DNA from: Haliclona indistincta
Lineage: Eukaryota > Porifera > Demospongiae > Haplosclerida > Chalinidae
Assembly (NCBI GenBank): GCA_964017065.1
Contig: OZ024788.1
Coordinates: 12,232,845 to 12,296,844 of the forward strand
DNA length: 64,000 bases
Reading direction: 5' to 3'
Under the pieces are notes generated by a model. It was not told the DNA's origin. It ran no database searches and was given only the letters and a program-made list of their open reading frames with translations. Position 1 is the first letter of the stretch, and each line of letters opens with the position of its first letter. Shown here piece by piece: positions 44,875-57,969 of the stretch. Made by a program: the position numbers and the translations under genes.

Positions 44875-46865
44875 TACTAGCTAGCTAGCTGTCCTTCTGT
44901 ATTGAGTAGTGAGTACTAGCTAGCTGTCCCTCTGTATTGAGTACTAGCTAGCTGTCCCTCTGTATTGAGTACTAGCTAGCTGTCCTTCTGTATAGTGTAC
45001 TAGCTAAGCTAGCTGTCCTTCTGTATAGTGTACTAGCTAGCTGTCCCTCTGTATTGAGTACTAGCTAGTTGTCCTTCTGTATAGTGTACTAGCTAGCTGT
45101 CCCTCTGTATTGAGTACTAGCTAGCTGTCCTTCTGTATAGTGTACTAGCTAAGCTAGCTGTCCTTCTGTATAGTGTAATAGCTGTTCCTCTGTATTGAGT
45201 ACTAGCTAGCTGTCCCTCTGTATAGCCTCGTCCCCAGTCCCTCTGCAAAAGAGGGCCTGGTATACACTGACTGCGCACGCGCGAGAAAACGCGTGCGCAT
45301 GATGATTATTAATTACAGGAGTCGACCTCTCGCTGTTCCGCCTTCAGCGTGAAGGTACACACCAACGACTGGAGCGCAAAAGATGGAGCATCCTCAAACG
45401 ACATCTCTGTATAAATTCTCCAGGAGGGGCTCGAGCGTAGCTGACCAGCTGACTGTGCACTGTAATATTTACTACGTCATACGTGGTACGGACATGTACT
45501 GTGAAGGTATCCTATTTTCCCAGAAAATCTGGGAAATCTGGAGCATGCGCAGTCAGTGTATACCAGGCCCTCTTTTGAAGAGGGACTGGGGACGAGGCTA
45601 TCCCTCTGTATTGAGTACTAGCTAGCTGTCCTTCTGTATAGTGTACTAGCTAAGCTAGCTGTCCTTCTGTATAGTGTACTAGCTAGCTGTCCTTCTGTAT
45701 TGAGTACTAGCTAGCTGTCCTTCTGTATATTGTACTAGCTAGCTGTCCTTCTGTATTAAGTACTAGCTAGCTGTCCTTCTGTATTGAGTACTAGCTAGCT
45801 GTCCATATGTATAGTGTACTAGCTAGCTGTCCTTCTGTATTGAGTACTATCTAGCTGTCCTTCTGTATTGAGTACTAGCTAGCTGTCCTTCTGTATATTG
45901 TACTAGCTAGCTGTCCTTCTGTATAGTGTACTAGCTAGCTGTCCTTCTGTATAGTGTACTAGCTAGCTGTCCTTCTGTATTGAGTACTAGCTAGCTGTCC
46001 TTCTGTATATTGTACTAGCTAGCTGTCCTTCTGTATTGAGTACTAGCTAGCTGTCCTTCTGTATAGTGTACTAGCTAGCTGTCCTTCTGTATAGTGTACT
46101 AGCTAGCTGTCCTTCTGTATTGAGTACTATCTAGCTGTCCTTCTGTATTGAGTACTAGCTAGCTGTCCTTCTGTATATTGTACTAGCTAGCTGTCCTTCT
46201 GTATATTGTACTAGCTAGCTGTCCCTCTGTATTGAGTACTAGCTAGCTGTCCTTCTGTATTGAGTACTAGCTAGCTGTCCCTCTGTATTGAGTACTAACT
46301 AGCTGTCCCTCTGTATTGAGTACTAACTAGCTGTCCTTCTGTATTAAGTACTAGCTAGCTGTCCCTCTGTATTGAGTACTAGCTAGCTGTCCTTCTGTAT
46401 TGAGTACTAGCTAGCTGTCCCTCTGTATTGAGTACTAACTAGCTGTCCCTCTGTATTGAGTACTAACTAGCTGTCCCTCTGTATTGAGTACTAACTAGCT
46501 GTCCTTCTGTATTAAGTACTAGCTAGCTGTCCCTCTGTATTGAGTACTAGCTAGCTGTCCTTCTGTATTGAGTACTAGCTAGCTGTCCCTCTGTATTGAG
46601 TACTAACTAGCTGTCCCTCTGTATTGAGTACTAACTAGCTGTCCTTCTGTATTAAGTACTAGCTAGCTGTCCCTCTGTATTGAGTACTAGCTAGCTGTCC
46701 TTCTGTATTGAGTACTAGCTAGCTGTCCCTCTGTATTGAGTACTAACTAGCTGTCCCTCTGTATTGAGTACTAATTAGCTGTCCTTCTGTATTAAGTACT
46801 AGCTAGCTGTCCCTCTGTATTGAGTACTAGCTAGCTGTCCCTCTGTATTGAGTACTAGCTTACTT
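44875..46865 (+). repeat. 28-bp minisatellite, roughly 57 copies
   Basis: Unit TACTAGCTAGCTGTCCTTCT followed by GTATTGAG, with variants (CCCTCT for CCTTCT, ATAGTG for ATTGAG, AACTAG for AGCTAG). Two arrays, 44,875-45,222 and 45,601-46,865, were one before a MULE-like MITE inserted. Higher-order repetition of about 170 bp is visible between 46,250 and 46,850. Confidence 0.95.
45223..45600. mobile_element. MULE-like MITE in the minisatellite
   Basis: 378 bp with ends TAGCCTCGTCCCCAGTCCCT and the inverted copy. Flanked by TCCCTCTGTA on both sides (45,213-45,222 and 45,601-45,610), a 9-10 bp duplication, although the host is itself repetitive. Inner CGCACGCGC / GCGTGCGC palindromes near 45,275. 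Confidence 0.8.
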
Positions 46866-46911
46866 TCTCTCTGTATTGAGTACCATAATAGCTAGCTCTT
46901 ATCTGTAATTA

Positions 46912-48604
46912 TTAGGGAGGCACGGTAGTGACTCCCTATGTAGGGTTGAACGGAAAAACAAGATGGCGGATACATACAATGTATTAGATTTCAAACGCTG
47001 ATATTTCACCTGGTGATGAATTTTATACGTCCATAAACACTTAGATCTGCTCTCTGGCGTTGCCCCATCTTACAGTAGCAAGGAGATGGCTCGAAATTGT
47101 TACTAAAGTGACGAACCTGGAAACGGTGAAAATCGAGTTTCGTCATCTTCGTTTTCTTTCTTTCTTTCTTTCCACTCGCCTAGCACCTTTACACGAGCAG
47201 TGCCGAGACCAAAACACCCACGAACAGTCGTGAAATTCTCCTGGCAGGTGCCTTTTGAACTTTGTTTTTAGCGAAACGGCGATATACATTCCGCGAGTTC
47301 TCGATCGTGATCCATTGTCAGCTAAGTGTTAGACGCCATTAGTGTGATTGCGCAATACGCACGTGACCAAGGTGGCTAGCGCACGTGACTGAGGACTAGC
47401 TTGAGTGTAGCCGCGCCGTATGGAACACGGAGAACACATATTTGTCTGGAGTCGTCGAAGAACTGTAAGCTCGTGTAGAATCAACATTCTGCACTCGCCA
47501 GATCATTATAACCGCCGTATGGTCTACAAACAAGTGTGGGCGGGGCTCGAATGCATGCCTAGGCTTGTCCCCGTTTCGTCGACTCCCGATTCGTCGACTC
47601 TCGATTGGTCGACTAGTCAATTATTGGGTTACGCCCACTGTACGGTCGCTATGCGGCAATGCACTACAGCTAGCGAATTTCAATTACGTTGGAGCATGGC
47701 GTGTTCCGTGAAAGCACTGCCTAGCCCGAGCCTAGCCCTTAGTGTAGATATAGATCTGTGGGTCACGAGGCCCGCTTTAGGACGACCTTCTCGACTATCC
47801 TTAGGCTTACCAAGGGCCGAAGGCCCGGTTTAGGACACCCTCCCGACTTTGCACAGTTAGGAGAAGGTTTTTAGGGTTTAGGGTTTGGTTTAGGATTTAG
47901 TTGAAACATAATGCTGTTCGAACTCATTCGTAGCGCTGCGCCGGGTACGCGCGCAGGTAATAACGCGAATATGAATATTAATTAGTCGACGAATCGAGAG
48001 TCGGCGAATCGGGAGTCGACGAAACGGGTGTAAATCCATGCCTAGCCTGCATGCATGCACTATGTGCAGGCGACCTGATATACAGCATAACAATTATTTT
48101 TTAGCTACAAGTTTAAAATTGTTAATAAAGAAAAGCCATCAATAACAGGAAAACTAAACCAATGGTGGAAACAAAGACGGCTCAGTACATGCATGATATT
48201 GAACTGCACATCACTGAATAAAAAAAGGACACAAACAAGAAAATAAAAAGATTTCTATCGAAATCAAAAGGATGTAGGGTTGTGAAATCTACCACTGGTC
48301 CACAATGTAAACTAACAAGGAACAAGCATGGAATGGTAACACGATTGACTTGCTAACAGACCATAGATCCCTACATCAGTGGCTATACATAAGAATGCAC
48401 GTCAGGTGTCGGCAATCAACAGCAACTAGCAGAACTAGCTATAGTCAGCCAAAGCAGCCACTGATGTAGGGATCTATGGTCTGTTAGCAAGTCAATCGTG
48501 TTACCATTCCATGCTTGTTCCTTGTTAGTTTACATTGTGGACCAGTGATAGATTTCACAACCCTACATCCTTTTGATTTCGATAGAAATCTTTTTATTTT
48601 CTTG
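46912..48604 (-). mobile_element. A/B composite element with nested insertion
   Basis: Starts TTAGGGAGGCACGGTAG after TA and ends ATTTTCTTG before TA (48,605-48,606). Both B arms are present. A 474-bp element is inserted at 47,563. Confidence 0.88.
47563..48036. mobile_element. TIR element with GTCGAC-rich ends and 9-bp duplication
   Basis: The ends share CCGTTTCGTCGACTCCCG and then further TCGTCGACTC units, in inverted orientation. CATGCCTAG is duplicated at 47,554-47,562 and 48,037-48,045. The interior has no conserved ORF and has a TTTAGGGTTTAGGG stretch near 47,872-47,886. Confidence 0.82.
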
Positions 48605-49729
48605 TAACAATAAGGTTTGGGCCTGTTGCCAATCAATTTACAGAAAGTTTGTACAGTGTTGGGCTGATCAATAACAAGCCTTGCCCCTCTTCTTAAATAC
48701 CAGCTATTTCATACCTGTAAGTGACTCTGGTATTTGCAATAGTACAGTGGTTTTAATTTTATTACTCCTTGGAACAGCCACAAAAGCGTAAAGCGTGATC
48801 CTTGCCTTATTTGGAAGGTTTATTACATTGCGTGATTCAGATTGAATACGGTTTAAGCTCTACGGTTGACGCTTTTAGATTGCAGGAAGTAGTGAAACCG
48901 CTGGTGCCTCTTGGAACACTTCATGACTACTTCAATGAACAGATGGAATGTGAGTTGCGACATGTGTTAGTGTGAGATTTTACTTGTACGTTTCTCTTTC
49001 AAGCATTGCACCATGGAATCAGTAATCTCTCTCTTACTCTTTTGTCTTTTTCTTTTCTCTCTCTATCTCTTGCCTCTTAATCTGATTGACTGTACTGATG
49101 AGATCCGATAGATCGAAACGGACTGACAACTTGATTTGTCGTCCGTATACAGTTTCAGATACACTCTTCTTCTTTCTTTTTTTCTTTCACTTTCTGTTGA
49201 TCTTCTCTTTGGTACACCATTTTCCTTCAACAGATGATAGATTAAAACCATAATACTTCTGTTACCATGCTCTAGTGATTTTTCAATTTTATTTCAGTTG
49301 TGATGTTTATTTGATTAGCATGAAACATATGTACAATACATGAATGATAGCATGTGGTCAGCTGTAGTGCAGATGTATCACATATGATATCATGTGTGGC
49401 ATAGCTGTGACTGCTGACAAACATGAATCAAACATCCCTTGTGTGTGATCCATATTTGATACAGTGCAATAGTGTGTCACATCTGACCTTTCATCTGTGA
49501 TATACATGTGCTACCAATCAAATACAACTCAAATTCAACTTTTCGTCCTGTGTTGCTAATACAGTCAAATTAAATGTAATCTGTTTCATAATGAAGCTGT
49601 ACAAAATGGTACTAGTAAATGGTAGTCATTGGTACTCTTTCCTTTCCTTATAGCTTGATAAGGAATCGTAGAAATTTAATAATGCATGTTTAGTTTGTTC
49701 TGTCAACGGTGCACATACTAACAACCCCA
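48605..49729. other. Spacer with one possible plus-strand exon
   Basis: 48,886-48,949 is open between ATTGCAG and GTGAGT and reads EVVKPLVPLGTLHDYFNEQM, reminiscent of a protein-kinase hinge region, but no neighbouring exon is seen. The rest is AT-rich and low complexity. Confidence 0.3.
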
Positions 49730-52700
49730 TTAGATTGTGACCTGTATATAACACTCACTGTTAGGTACAGTTGTTGGCTGAGAGTGAGAAGTAGTAGCTG
49801 GTAAGTCTGGAATGCCGCCAGTCTGGTTGTCAGCTGGAAGAGGTTTGCTAAGTTCGGCTGCTGAAGCAAATAGTTTGTATAAATTATACATGAAGCTCGA
49901 TCTGCACACAATGATTATGAGAGCAAACCTTGAGCTATCTTCCGTTTCTTTCTCTCATCTAACTCTTTGCGTACACGAACGATTCGGTCAGCTAACAGCT
50001 GATAGTAGGACTCCTACAAATTAGAGTCAATATTATAATTCATAATAATATGTATACAGTAATGGTACTTACGCGGCTTCTAGCATTCTTGAACATGGAT
50101 TTTTCAACATTGATAGCATACTGTACAAGATGAGCTATTCTGGGATCTTGCATTGCTACAGGATCTTGTAATGGAACAAAGTAGATGGCTTCAACACTGC
50201 AAGACAGAAAATGAAGACTTTTACACTGCACAGTTTAACTAACAGTTTTTTGATGAGATGACTACGCAGTTCTAAGGTGATTTCATTTTGCCAAAGCTGA
50301 GGGGGTTGGGAGAGACTGGAGAGACCATGCAAAATGATGAGTACAATGTAGCACTGACATACTTGAGCGAAGGTTGAAAGAGTGAAGTGCCACCCCTGTA
50401 ACCTACTGGAGGGTTAGAAGAGTCAAAAGGTCTACCAATACCTCTAGGTGCTTCACCCATCGACAGGGAATAGTCTGAGAATGAAGTAAGTGATAATGAG
50501 ACAATAGTGTTATGATGCTAAATCAGTATATTCAAATACAAGAGTTTTATACATAGAGAGTGATGACAATGATAAATATGATAGGTACTAGGTGTCTGCT
50601 TTGCATATGTACAGTAGACACCTTTTCTGGACACTGGTCACTAATGCCAGGTTTCTGTGAGCGATGGCAACATTCCGGTGCACCCACATAAGCAATCAAT
50701 TGCGTGGGTTTTCACTTGACTACGAGGCGCGATTGCACATGAAACTGTTGACTGAGCTTTTTAGCTGGCAAAACTGGCGTGTATGTCGTGGATAGTCTTA
50801 CTAGCGACGGCTAATGCCTGCTACTCGTTGTTCTCGATGCTGCCGATAGTTTATTCTATGTGATTCACGTTCGCACAATAGTTTTGTTACCTCATTTTTA
50901 CCGCATTTTTACCTAGCCTAAAGCTAGACAGATAGCTAGAAGTGTACATTTTGCACAGAGCATGTACGGATTGCGAGAAATAATTATGGTAGAGAGTGCA
51001 AACTTTTGGCAGTCTTTTTGCACAAAAAATTCACCAGAAGTAATCAATTTTTGGACGGCATGTATTTTCGGACAGTTGTTTTGTACAAGTTAAAACAGCG
51101 AAGGCAGCGTGCGTGGTGGCAACTTGTAGCCACTGAATAGTAACCTGGATTTTGTGAGTGACTGGTCTGTTGCTTCTATGACCACGCTGGAATTCGCCTC
51201 CAAGTGATGTGTTCAGAAGTATGTATTATCGGACGATTGGACCTATTATCGGACTATCGTTTATGTCCTCACAGCAACAGTGCAGCATCACTTCATTTAG
51301 TGCTGCTAGTATAATGCCTACCTATGTACTAACCATAACAAAACAATGGTGGACAGCAATATCCCTGAAAGCTTCTGGTTTTGGAGAAAGAGGCAACAAT
51401 GTGTGCGCATTTGGTGTGATCAATGATAAGACAGTTGCCACGTATTAATACATAATGTGTACATGTGTGTACACATACATATATGTGTACTAATACAATA
51501 CTCATAAGATGTACGCTCAAGCTCTGCATTTTACAGTGTAACCACTCCTAACCAAACTCCCAGTAACGGACACCTCCGTAAAATTATAACAGGTAAGTTG
51601 TTAATGCACATAACAATACAAAAACAATACAGATTAAACCTTCATGTAAGGGACACCTCCTTGTAAAGGACAAATAGCATTTGTACACAACTAGTCTAGC
51701 CGCTAGCCCTCTTATTGCTAGGAATTAATGGGCGGGTCACGGCAAAGGCAAAAAGAGGGCTCAGCAAAACTCTCAAGAAATCGAGTTTCTTTGATCTTTG
51801 ATTGACGGGAGGAGCGTAACCAAAACCTCGAGTGAGGTCGCTGTTTAGCCAAGAAAACAAATACTAGAGCTTAATGTGTGTCTATTCTCTGTCTAAAGTG
51901 GCTGAGGATGCCGCTTAACTCGAAATATGTAAGCTTGACCAGCTAGTTTTCCTCCGAAACAATGATGAAACAGCAAAAATAAATGACATGAAGATGAACG
52001 CTTCTCTTCGCCTTCGATGTCTTGCCACTTTGTGTAGCAATTCGAAACGATCAAGTTAGCAGTAAAATACTCTTTAGACAGCACTGACGATAGCCATTTT
52101 TCTGGTTGCCCAAGATTTAGGGCAACTATATTCATGAGCAATCTGATTGGTCAGTTGAAACTCATCCACCAGCGAGTAATGCTAGACCCTCTTTATGCCT
52201 TCGCTGTGATCCCGCCCATTAATTCCTAGCGAAAAGAGAGACTATAGACTATGATACAACTTGTCTATTATAGAGAGGTTCCACTGTATGAAAGATAATA
52301 CAAAATAACCACCCTCGGTTATATCATGTACTGCCGAGCTGACCATTGATTTTTGTAGCCCAGGAAGCTCAAGAACACTGCTCTTATGGTTACTAAACGA
52401 AGCTAGTAGGGCCTCCATAGAAGTCACCAGAGGCGAATGACAGCACATTGCTAAAAGACGCCAGTGCAGGCAGTACTACGGTGTTGAAACGTGATTGTGA
52501 AGTCACTTCCTGGAAAATACTCGTATTGCCCAATGGTATAACCATAGATTTATTATTTACTAGTACATTCATGGAATGGCAGGGGCGAGCCTGAGCATTG
52601 ATACCTCGTTAGTGTATAGTTGTGTATAACATAATTATAATTATTATTTGCACCAGGTTATGTGGTGAGTCCAGATTTTAGTAGATAATTAAGTCTGTAT

Positions 52701-53168
52701 TATGTGAACATCAGTTTCACCACAGATTTTTGTGCTATAATGTTAATATTTAACAGCGCTAATGCGTTTGTTGATGGTGAATAGAATCAATAATTTGGTT
52801 ATGTTCAGATATGGCGCACTTTCTCCAACTATCTCTTGCTGAGTGTGTTCCTTGCCTAGGCGTCATGGGAACAATGTACCTGGAAGGTGTGATGAGTAGG
52901 GTTCCTCGGTCTCCTCACTCACTGCAGGCTCTACTGCTATCACACACGAGCTCATTAGACGTACCAAAGTTACTGTTTGCTCTGTTGCAGCTACTGCTTT
53001 CCGCCGGCGTCTCCGGTAGGCCCTTTGATATTCCTTTTGTCGCTCCAGTCGTCCGCTTTCACGTTGATCGGGTGACTCTCGTCGTCGCTTTCTAGTAGCG
53101 GCCTTGTCGTGTAAAATTTGTTGCTTTTCAGGTGTCTCTGATCTTTGTTGTTGTCGTCCCTGAGTCAT
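49730..53168 (-). CDS. KIX-domain protein (CBP/p300-type), seven exons, complete
   Basis: Exons 53,168-52,880, 52,450-52,313, 50,474-50,363, 50,315-50,244, 50,196-50,073, 50,013-49,929 and 49,860-49,730. All joints are GT-AG and in phase; total 317 codons with the stop. Residues about 1-70 are very basic (RKRRRESPDQRESGRLERQK, RAYRRRRRK), likely nuclear. A KIX domain spans four exons at about residues 190-275: LRSHLIKKLVEAIYF, DPVAMQDPRIAHLVQYAINV, FKNARSRESYYQLLADRIV, KELDERKK. It corresponds helix by helix to the CBP/p300 KIX, which binds activation domains such as phospho-CREB and MLL; one groove tyrosine is Phe here. No bromodomain, acetyltransferase or TAZ finger follows; the Pro/Thr-rich tail ends in TAA. 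The two upstream exons are supported by phase and splice sites only. Intron 2 (1.8 kb) holds a pogo-like MITE. Confidence 0.8.
51534..52286. mobile_element. pogo/Tigger-like MITE
   Basis: Ends CAGTGTAACCACTCC and GAGAGGTTCCACTG, with TA on both sides (51,532-51,533 and 52,287-52,288). CAGTGGAACCTC-type ends with a TA target are typical of the pogo branch of Tc1/mariner. It lies in intron 2 of the KIX gene. Confidence 0.65.
51691..52252. mobile_element. TIR MITE nested in the pogo-like MITE
   Basis: Inverted ends share GCTAGGAATTAATGGGCGGG and the adjoining AAAGAGGG segment (about 55 bp). The 82-codon frame inside is not judged a gene. Exact edges uncertain by a few bases. Confidence 0.65.
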
Positions 53169-54300
53169 CTGCGCATCACTGCCAGAATGCCAAGTATCTT
53201 GTTTGAAACCAAGCGCCAATTATAATGTGAGCACGTGCTAAAAAGGGTGTTTCCTACTTCTTGGGAACATTGAAAAGGACAAACGCTACCTCGTGACAGA
53301 TAGATAGATAGATACATTCCCCGCCGCGTGGGCCAATGTGCCAATCAATGTGCATGGGGCTCGCTCAGGCTCGCTCCAATTACACAAGACAGGATGGGAC
53401 ACTAGCACATTTTCGCACATTAACACGTGCACTCCTTGTTTCGCTAGCTCTGCGACCTGAGACCAGGCTGAGCACTGTCACATGGCGATTGCGAGCGAAA
53501 AAGAGTTGCTGCAACACCCAGAAATTGTTCATTCGGCGGTGGTACTGGTATTAAAAGATGACAGCTTTAGTCTACCGACAGCTCCTGCTCAAATGGCTCG
53601 AAAGACAGCCAAGAAACTGCTATTAAGTCCTCTACAGGGCCTGATGTGTATGCCCAAATAGGCAGGGAAACAACTACTTGTAGTTGTGATGGCAGTGATT
53701 CAATGACCTCTAATGGGATAGAAACTGGCAGCTAGAGCTTTTTTGTTTTTCTTTTTGTGTATTTCCCAGCAGTGAATCTCAACTTCTTCCTCTTTATCAT
53801 ACCTGTAAAAAGCCCATGTAAACTCTAACAGCAGTTGTAGATGATATTATGAACACATCCATGTAACTCACGCATAATATTATGCACTAGGCACATCTCT
53901 CTGCTCTACATCTGTACTGTACTATAGATGCTACCACCAAAGGATGGCGAGTTTATCTAGGCCCAAACCAAGTACTAGAAAAGCAATGGTTTGGGCCTGA
54001 ATATTGTAGCGCTGCATACGATTTGACAGCTCAAAAAATACTCAATCATGCAACTAGTACATCAAGGCGTTGCACCAATACCTTTAGAGTCGCAGCAGAT
54101 ATTATTTTGACACAGAAAAAGCTTACAATCGCTCTTCTTCGTCTTTAGATCTGTGAAAGACTATGACCTTCGCGCCTGCAAGGCGTAAATTTTGAAACAC
54201 GGAGTGTATGCGCGGCTCAAGGCAAGATAAAAGGAGCTAAATTTGGGTTGAGGTCTTTGTATCTGTGACTAATGAATCTGATTAAAACTGGCTCACACCG
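53169..54300. other. Region upstream of the KIX gene
   Basis: Would contain the KIX promoter. There is a (GATA)4 run near 53,300 and a TGGTTTGGGCCTG hairpin near 53,955-53,999. No gene supported. Confidence 0.4.
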
Positions 54301-54790
54301 GTCCCGCCCTTAGTGTAGGAATGGTGCAAACATGAGTCAAGAGTTCAACTTGTACCAACAACCATCATGGCTACGACCAAGTACTTGATACAGTGCTAAA
54401 TACACATGCTATTAGTATTAAAGCACAGTGTATAATATTTTATACACATTCCGCTGTATCGATTTAAACACACTACCAATGTAGTACAACTTACCAGTCG
54501 TCAGACAGTTCGTTGGAAGTAGGGTCACCCTGGGACGCTTGGTCGGTGGAATACGGAACGGACAAAGCAACCAGCGACGAGTGCACAAGAAGTCACGTGC
54601 TACACTCACGTGACAACTTGCCATCTTGAATTGAATTTCGTCGTCAAGCAAGCAGTCCCGGCGGCTTTCATAGACTTCCTACAAGCGCTTACACTTCAGA
54701 TTCACTTAGAGATAGTCAAAATGCAGTAGAAATGTATAATAGTGGAGATATGTGCGATGTAACTAATTTTGATGGCCGGGTTGCAGTCTG
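54300..54790 (-). repeat. Family D repeat, reverse copy
   Basis: Minus-strand match to 6550-7100: CTTCCTACAAGCGCTTACAC, then CATTTCTACTGCATTTTGAC. This copy is the unoccupied version of the TA site used by the A/B element at 5286. Confidence 0.6.
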
Positions 54791-54803
54791 CATGCCACTT
54801 CAA

Positions 54804-55379
54804 TTAACCCTTTAATTACTGAATTATTTTGACAACAATTTGATTTCCTCTAAGCTGACAGTTTGTCTTGTGATTTTCTACAACATGCAGTACGCTAGCT
54901 GTTCCAAACTAGCACTGCTTCTGGCGTGTCAAAGTTTACGACCATGTACTGAACTCTGAGTTGGCCACTCCCACTTCGGAACTGAAACCGCTTAAGTGCT
55001 GCGACCTCGTCATTTTCCAGCCAATTTTGGTCTTCCATTAACCCTGGTGACTGATACAAAAACCTGGTGGTGCCCAGGTGAGCAAACAGCACAGTTTAGA
55101 CCATATTCTATGCCAAAGTATGCATTTCCGGGCACCTCGAAGCCCAAAAAATGCCGAAAGCGGCGAGGGGCTCCGCCCCTTCGAACTCCGGGTTAACTTT
55201 AAAAATCCCCGTCCCCCCGTTCTATATGGTTTAGTGGGGAGGGCGCGACGAAAAACAGTGGGTTTTTCAATTAAACTTGATTTGACCTTTCTAGAGCACT
55301 TTTCACACTAGTTATGACGTCTAGAGTAGGTGGAGTCAATTATGACGACAAAAGGCGTCATTAGGGGTTAAAGGGTTAA
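54804..55379 (+). mobile_element. Family I TTAA-ended repeat
   Basis: TTAACCCTTTAATTACTG to GGGGTTAAAGGGTTAA, 576 bp. Best preserved of three copies. Contains GGGGCTCCGCCCCTTCG. No coding evidence. Confidence 0.7.
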
Positions 55380-56458
55380 CTTAGGTACTGGGTAATTTTG
55401 AGATGACCATTATTACTGAGAAGAAAGGTGCATTGGTGTTCTACCATATATATTCTGTTCCGTATCCGCGTTGGGTTTTAGTATCGAAATCATGTATTTT
55501 ACAACCTCGAAGTGGTCATTGTTTAGTAGGCGGAACGCAGTGGTACGGAATTAAGCACGCAATTTCAGCGTGCCTCAAGATGTTCTGCCACGGGCCTGTC
55601 CTAAACGCCTCCACACATTCTTCTTGTAAGCGTCTTTCACTGAAGAAGACGCTTGGCAAGATGCGCCTTCAGTACTGATATGCGCAGGTAGTGGTGGTCG
55701 TAGTGGTACTGATTTACTCGAGAGTTGCACGTATATGTAAGAATGATACTGGTAGGCCTGATCCTCAGGTCATCGGATCCACTCCTGTCTTCACTACTTA
55801 TGTGAAAGCTCGCATGGCGTGCAGAGCATCCAGTATATCTACCGTAGACTATTACTACAATATGACCTAGAACAGTTGCGAGGAGGTTCAATGGGTGCAA
55901 GTGAATCACCTTGGGCTCCACATTATTGTAACATTCATGAGCCGTACAGCCTTACTGAGTACATGTATTTTGTTAACTGAGGACCTTTACGAGAATGCAA
56001 TGGTAAAATCAAAATTCAATATGCCGATATCATGCCCAGTTCTTGGTTTAACCCTTTTGCAATTTGTAGATCTGCTCCTGAGAAAGCATGTAGTTTACTA
56101 CACTTGATCAGGCACAGTACTAGGTACTCCTATGAGCTCCTGTAACCTGAGTTCCAGGAGTTGCATTGCCGCTTGTATCCTAGGCTAGCTGACTCAGTCT
56201 GTGCGTGATGTCCTACAAGGTAGTTAGCTAGAAAATGTGCATGTGTACATAGCGAACTAAATGAGCATGCACTGTTATTTATTGTACATGTGTACTGTAA
56301 ATAACTCACCATGTTTGCATTACAGTATAAGTATTGCATTGTTTAGTGTGTGGGTGAGCTGGTCAGTTGTTTACGAACAAGTTAGGTACTTTTATTTTTT
56401 GTGACAGATGGTTGTGTGTCTTGCTTGCTGTGTTTTTATCTCATTTTTTATCCTGTAG
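55380..56458. other. No supported gene upstream of the semaphorin exons
   Basis: I looked for earlier Sema-domain exons in the plus strand and found none with fitting splice sites and motif content. Confidence 0.4.
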
Positions 56459-56675
56459 AGGATACTTTCTACTCTGGTTCCAATACCTCTGTCAGCCCAG
56501 TAGCCGAGGAGCACTTGTATGGAGTATTCCGCTCTCCAGAGTAAGTATATGCATATCACCACATATAGTCAAGGACACAACACATAGAAAAACCAGAAAA
56601 CATAAAAAATATATAAAATTTTGGAAACAGAAAACATACATTCGCACTACCTTTTGCCTATGATTCTAACTCATT

Positions 56676-56706
<31 letters not shown>

Positions 56707-57880
56707 ACCTCCCTCCCTTTCTCTCCACAGTAACTCACCTATTGGTTCTGCATTGTGTGTCTACACGTTCGGCTCTAACGCTAATGATCTTGAGCGAGTG
56801 TTCCAAGGCAAGTATCTGGAGCAAACTGGTCTGGGTCAGTTCAGTGAACAGGCGAACAATGACCACCCTCACTTGGTATGTGTGTCAAAAAAAAGTACTG
56901 TAAGGGTAGAAAATTTTAGTGTAAAATTTTTTTGGGTTTATACAAATTTTACACTGTAGTCTCACAAATTTTTGCATGAAATTTCTGTTTGCGATAATCT
57001 TATTCCTCATTGATTTGAGAACAAGTGAAGTTTGTTAATACATTAGTTCTGTATTGTGATGGTTTCTTTCCTCCTATAGTGTCAAAATGGTCGTGAATAC
57101 ACTGATGCTCGTCGAATAGTGCTGATGAAAGAAGTAGCTGTACAGCCACAGGCTCAGCCCTTGCTCACAATGGATGGGTTCCTGTTTCAGCGCATTGTGG
57201 TTGACGAGGTACAAGCTCTTGATGGGAAGGTCTATGAAGTACTCTTTATACTAGCCTCATCAAGTGGTAAGTTGATCTACTGAACACTGCATCTGCTGCA
57301 AGTTGTGAAACCTTAAAAATTAATTTTAATATAATTGTGATGCAAAAATTCCCTATCTTAATCTTAGTTCAGGAACGTATCTATTAGGGTACTTAGATTT
57401 TAACCTATAAGCAACAGTAACCATTATAGGCAGGTTCCACTAGTTGAACTGTTATATCCAACTGCAGTAGATACAGTTCATTTTAGTGACTTAGATCTTT
57501 AGCTAGCTGACATTTGTGTACAAATGTTTAATGCGTGCTTTCTCTCTCTTTCTGCTCAGAATCGGTGCCACATTTGTTGAAGGTGACTAATGTTCCCAGT
57601 CGTGGCGGCAAATCACCAGAGGACAATACTCACGTCAGTCAGACCATTCCTCTGCTGAGGGACGGTCATGGTAGTGGAGAGGGACAGGCCCCAGGTACCA
57701 TGGAGCTGTTCAGGAGTGAAAATGAAGTGATTATCTATCTCGGCACTAACGAGGGAGTGTACCGAGTGCCTGCTTACAACTGCCATAACTACACTAACTG
57801 CAAGTGAGTAGCAGACAGACAGACACTATGACACACCTATAGACAGACAGATACTCACCTTAAAACTCAACTAAAATTAC

Positions 57881-57969
<89 letters not shown>

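Noticed and set aside
44875..46865. CRISPR-like array
   Set aside because: 28-bp units are contiguous without unique spacers and the context is eukaryotic; it is a minisatellite.
48886..48949. Kinase-hinge-like exon (LGTLHDYF)
   Set aside because: Splice sites are acceptable, but a single 64-nt segment without partners is too weak to call a gene; mentioned only in the spacer entry.
51893..52141. 82-codon minus-strand frame in the KIX gene intron
   Set aside because: Lies wholly inside a MITE and has no domain or splice support.
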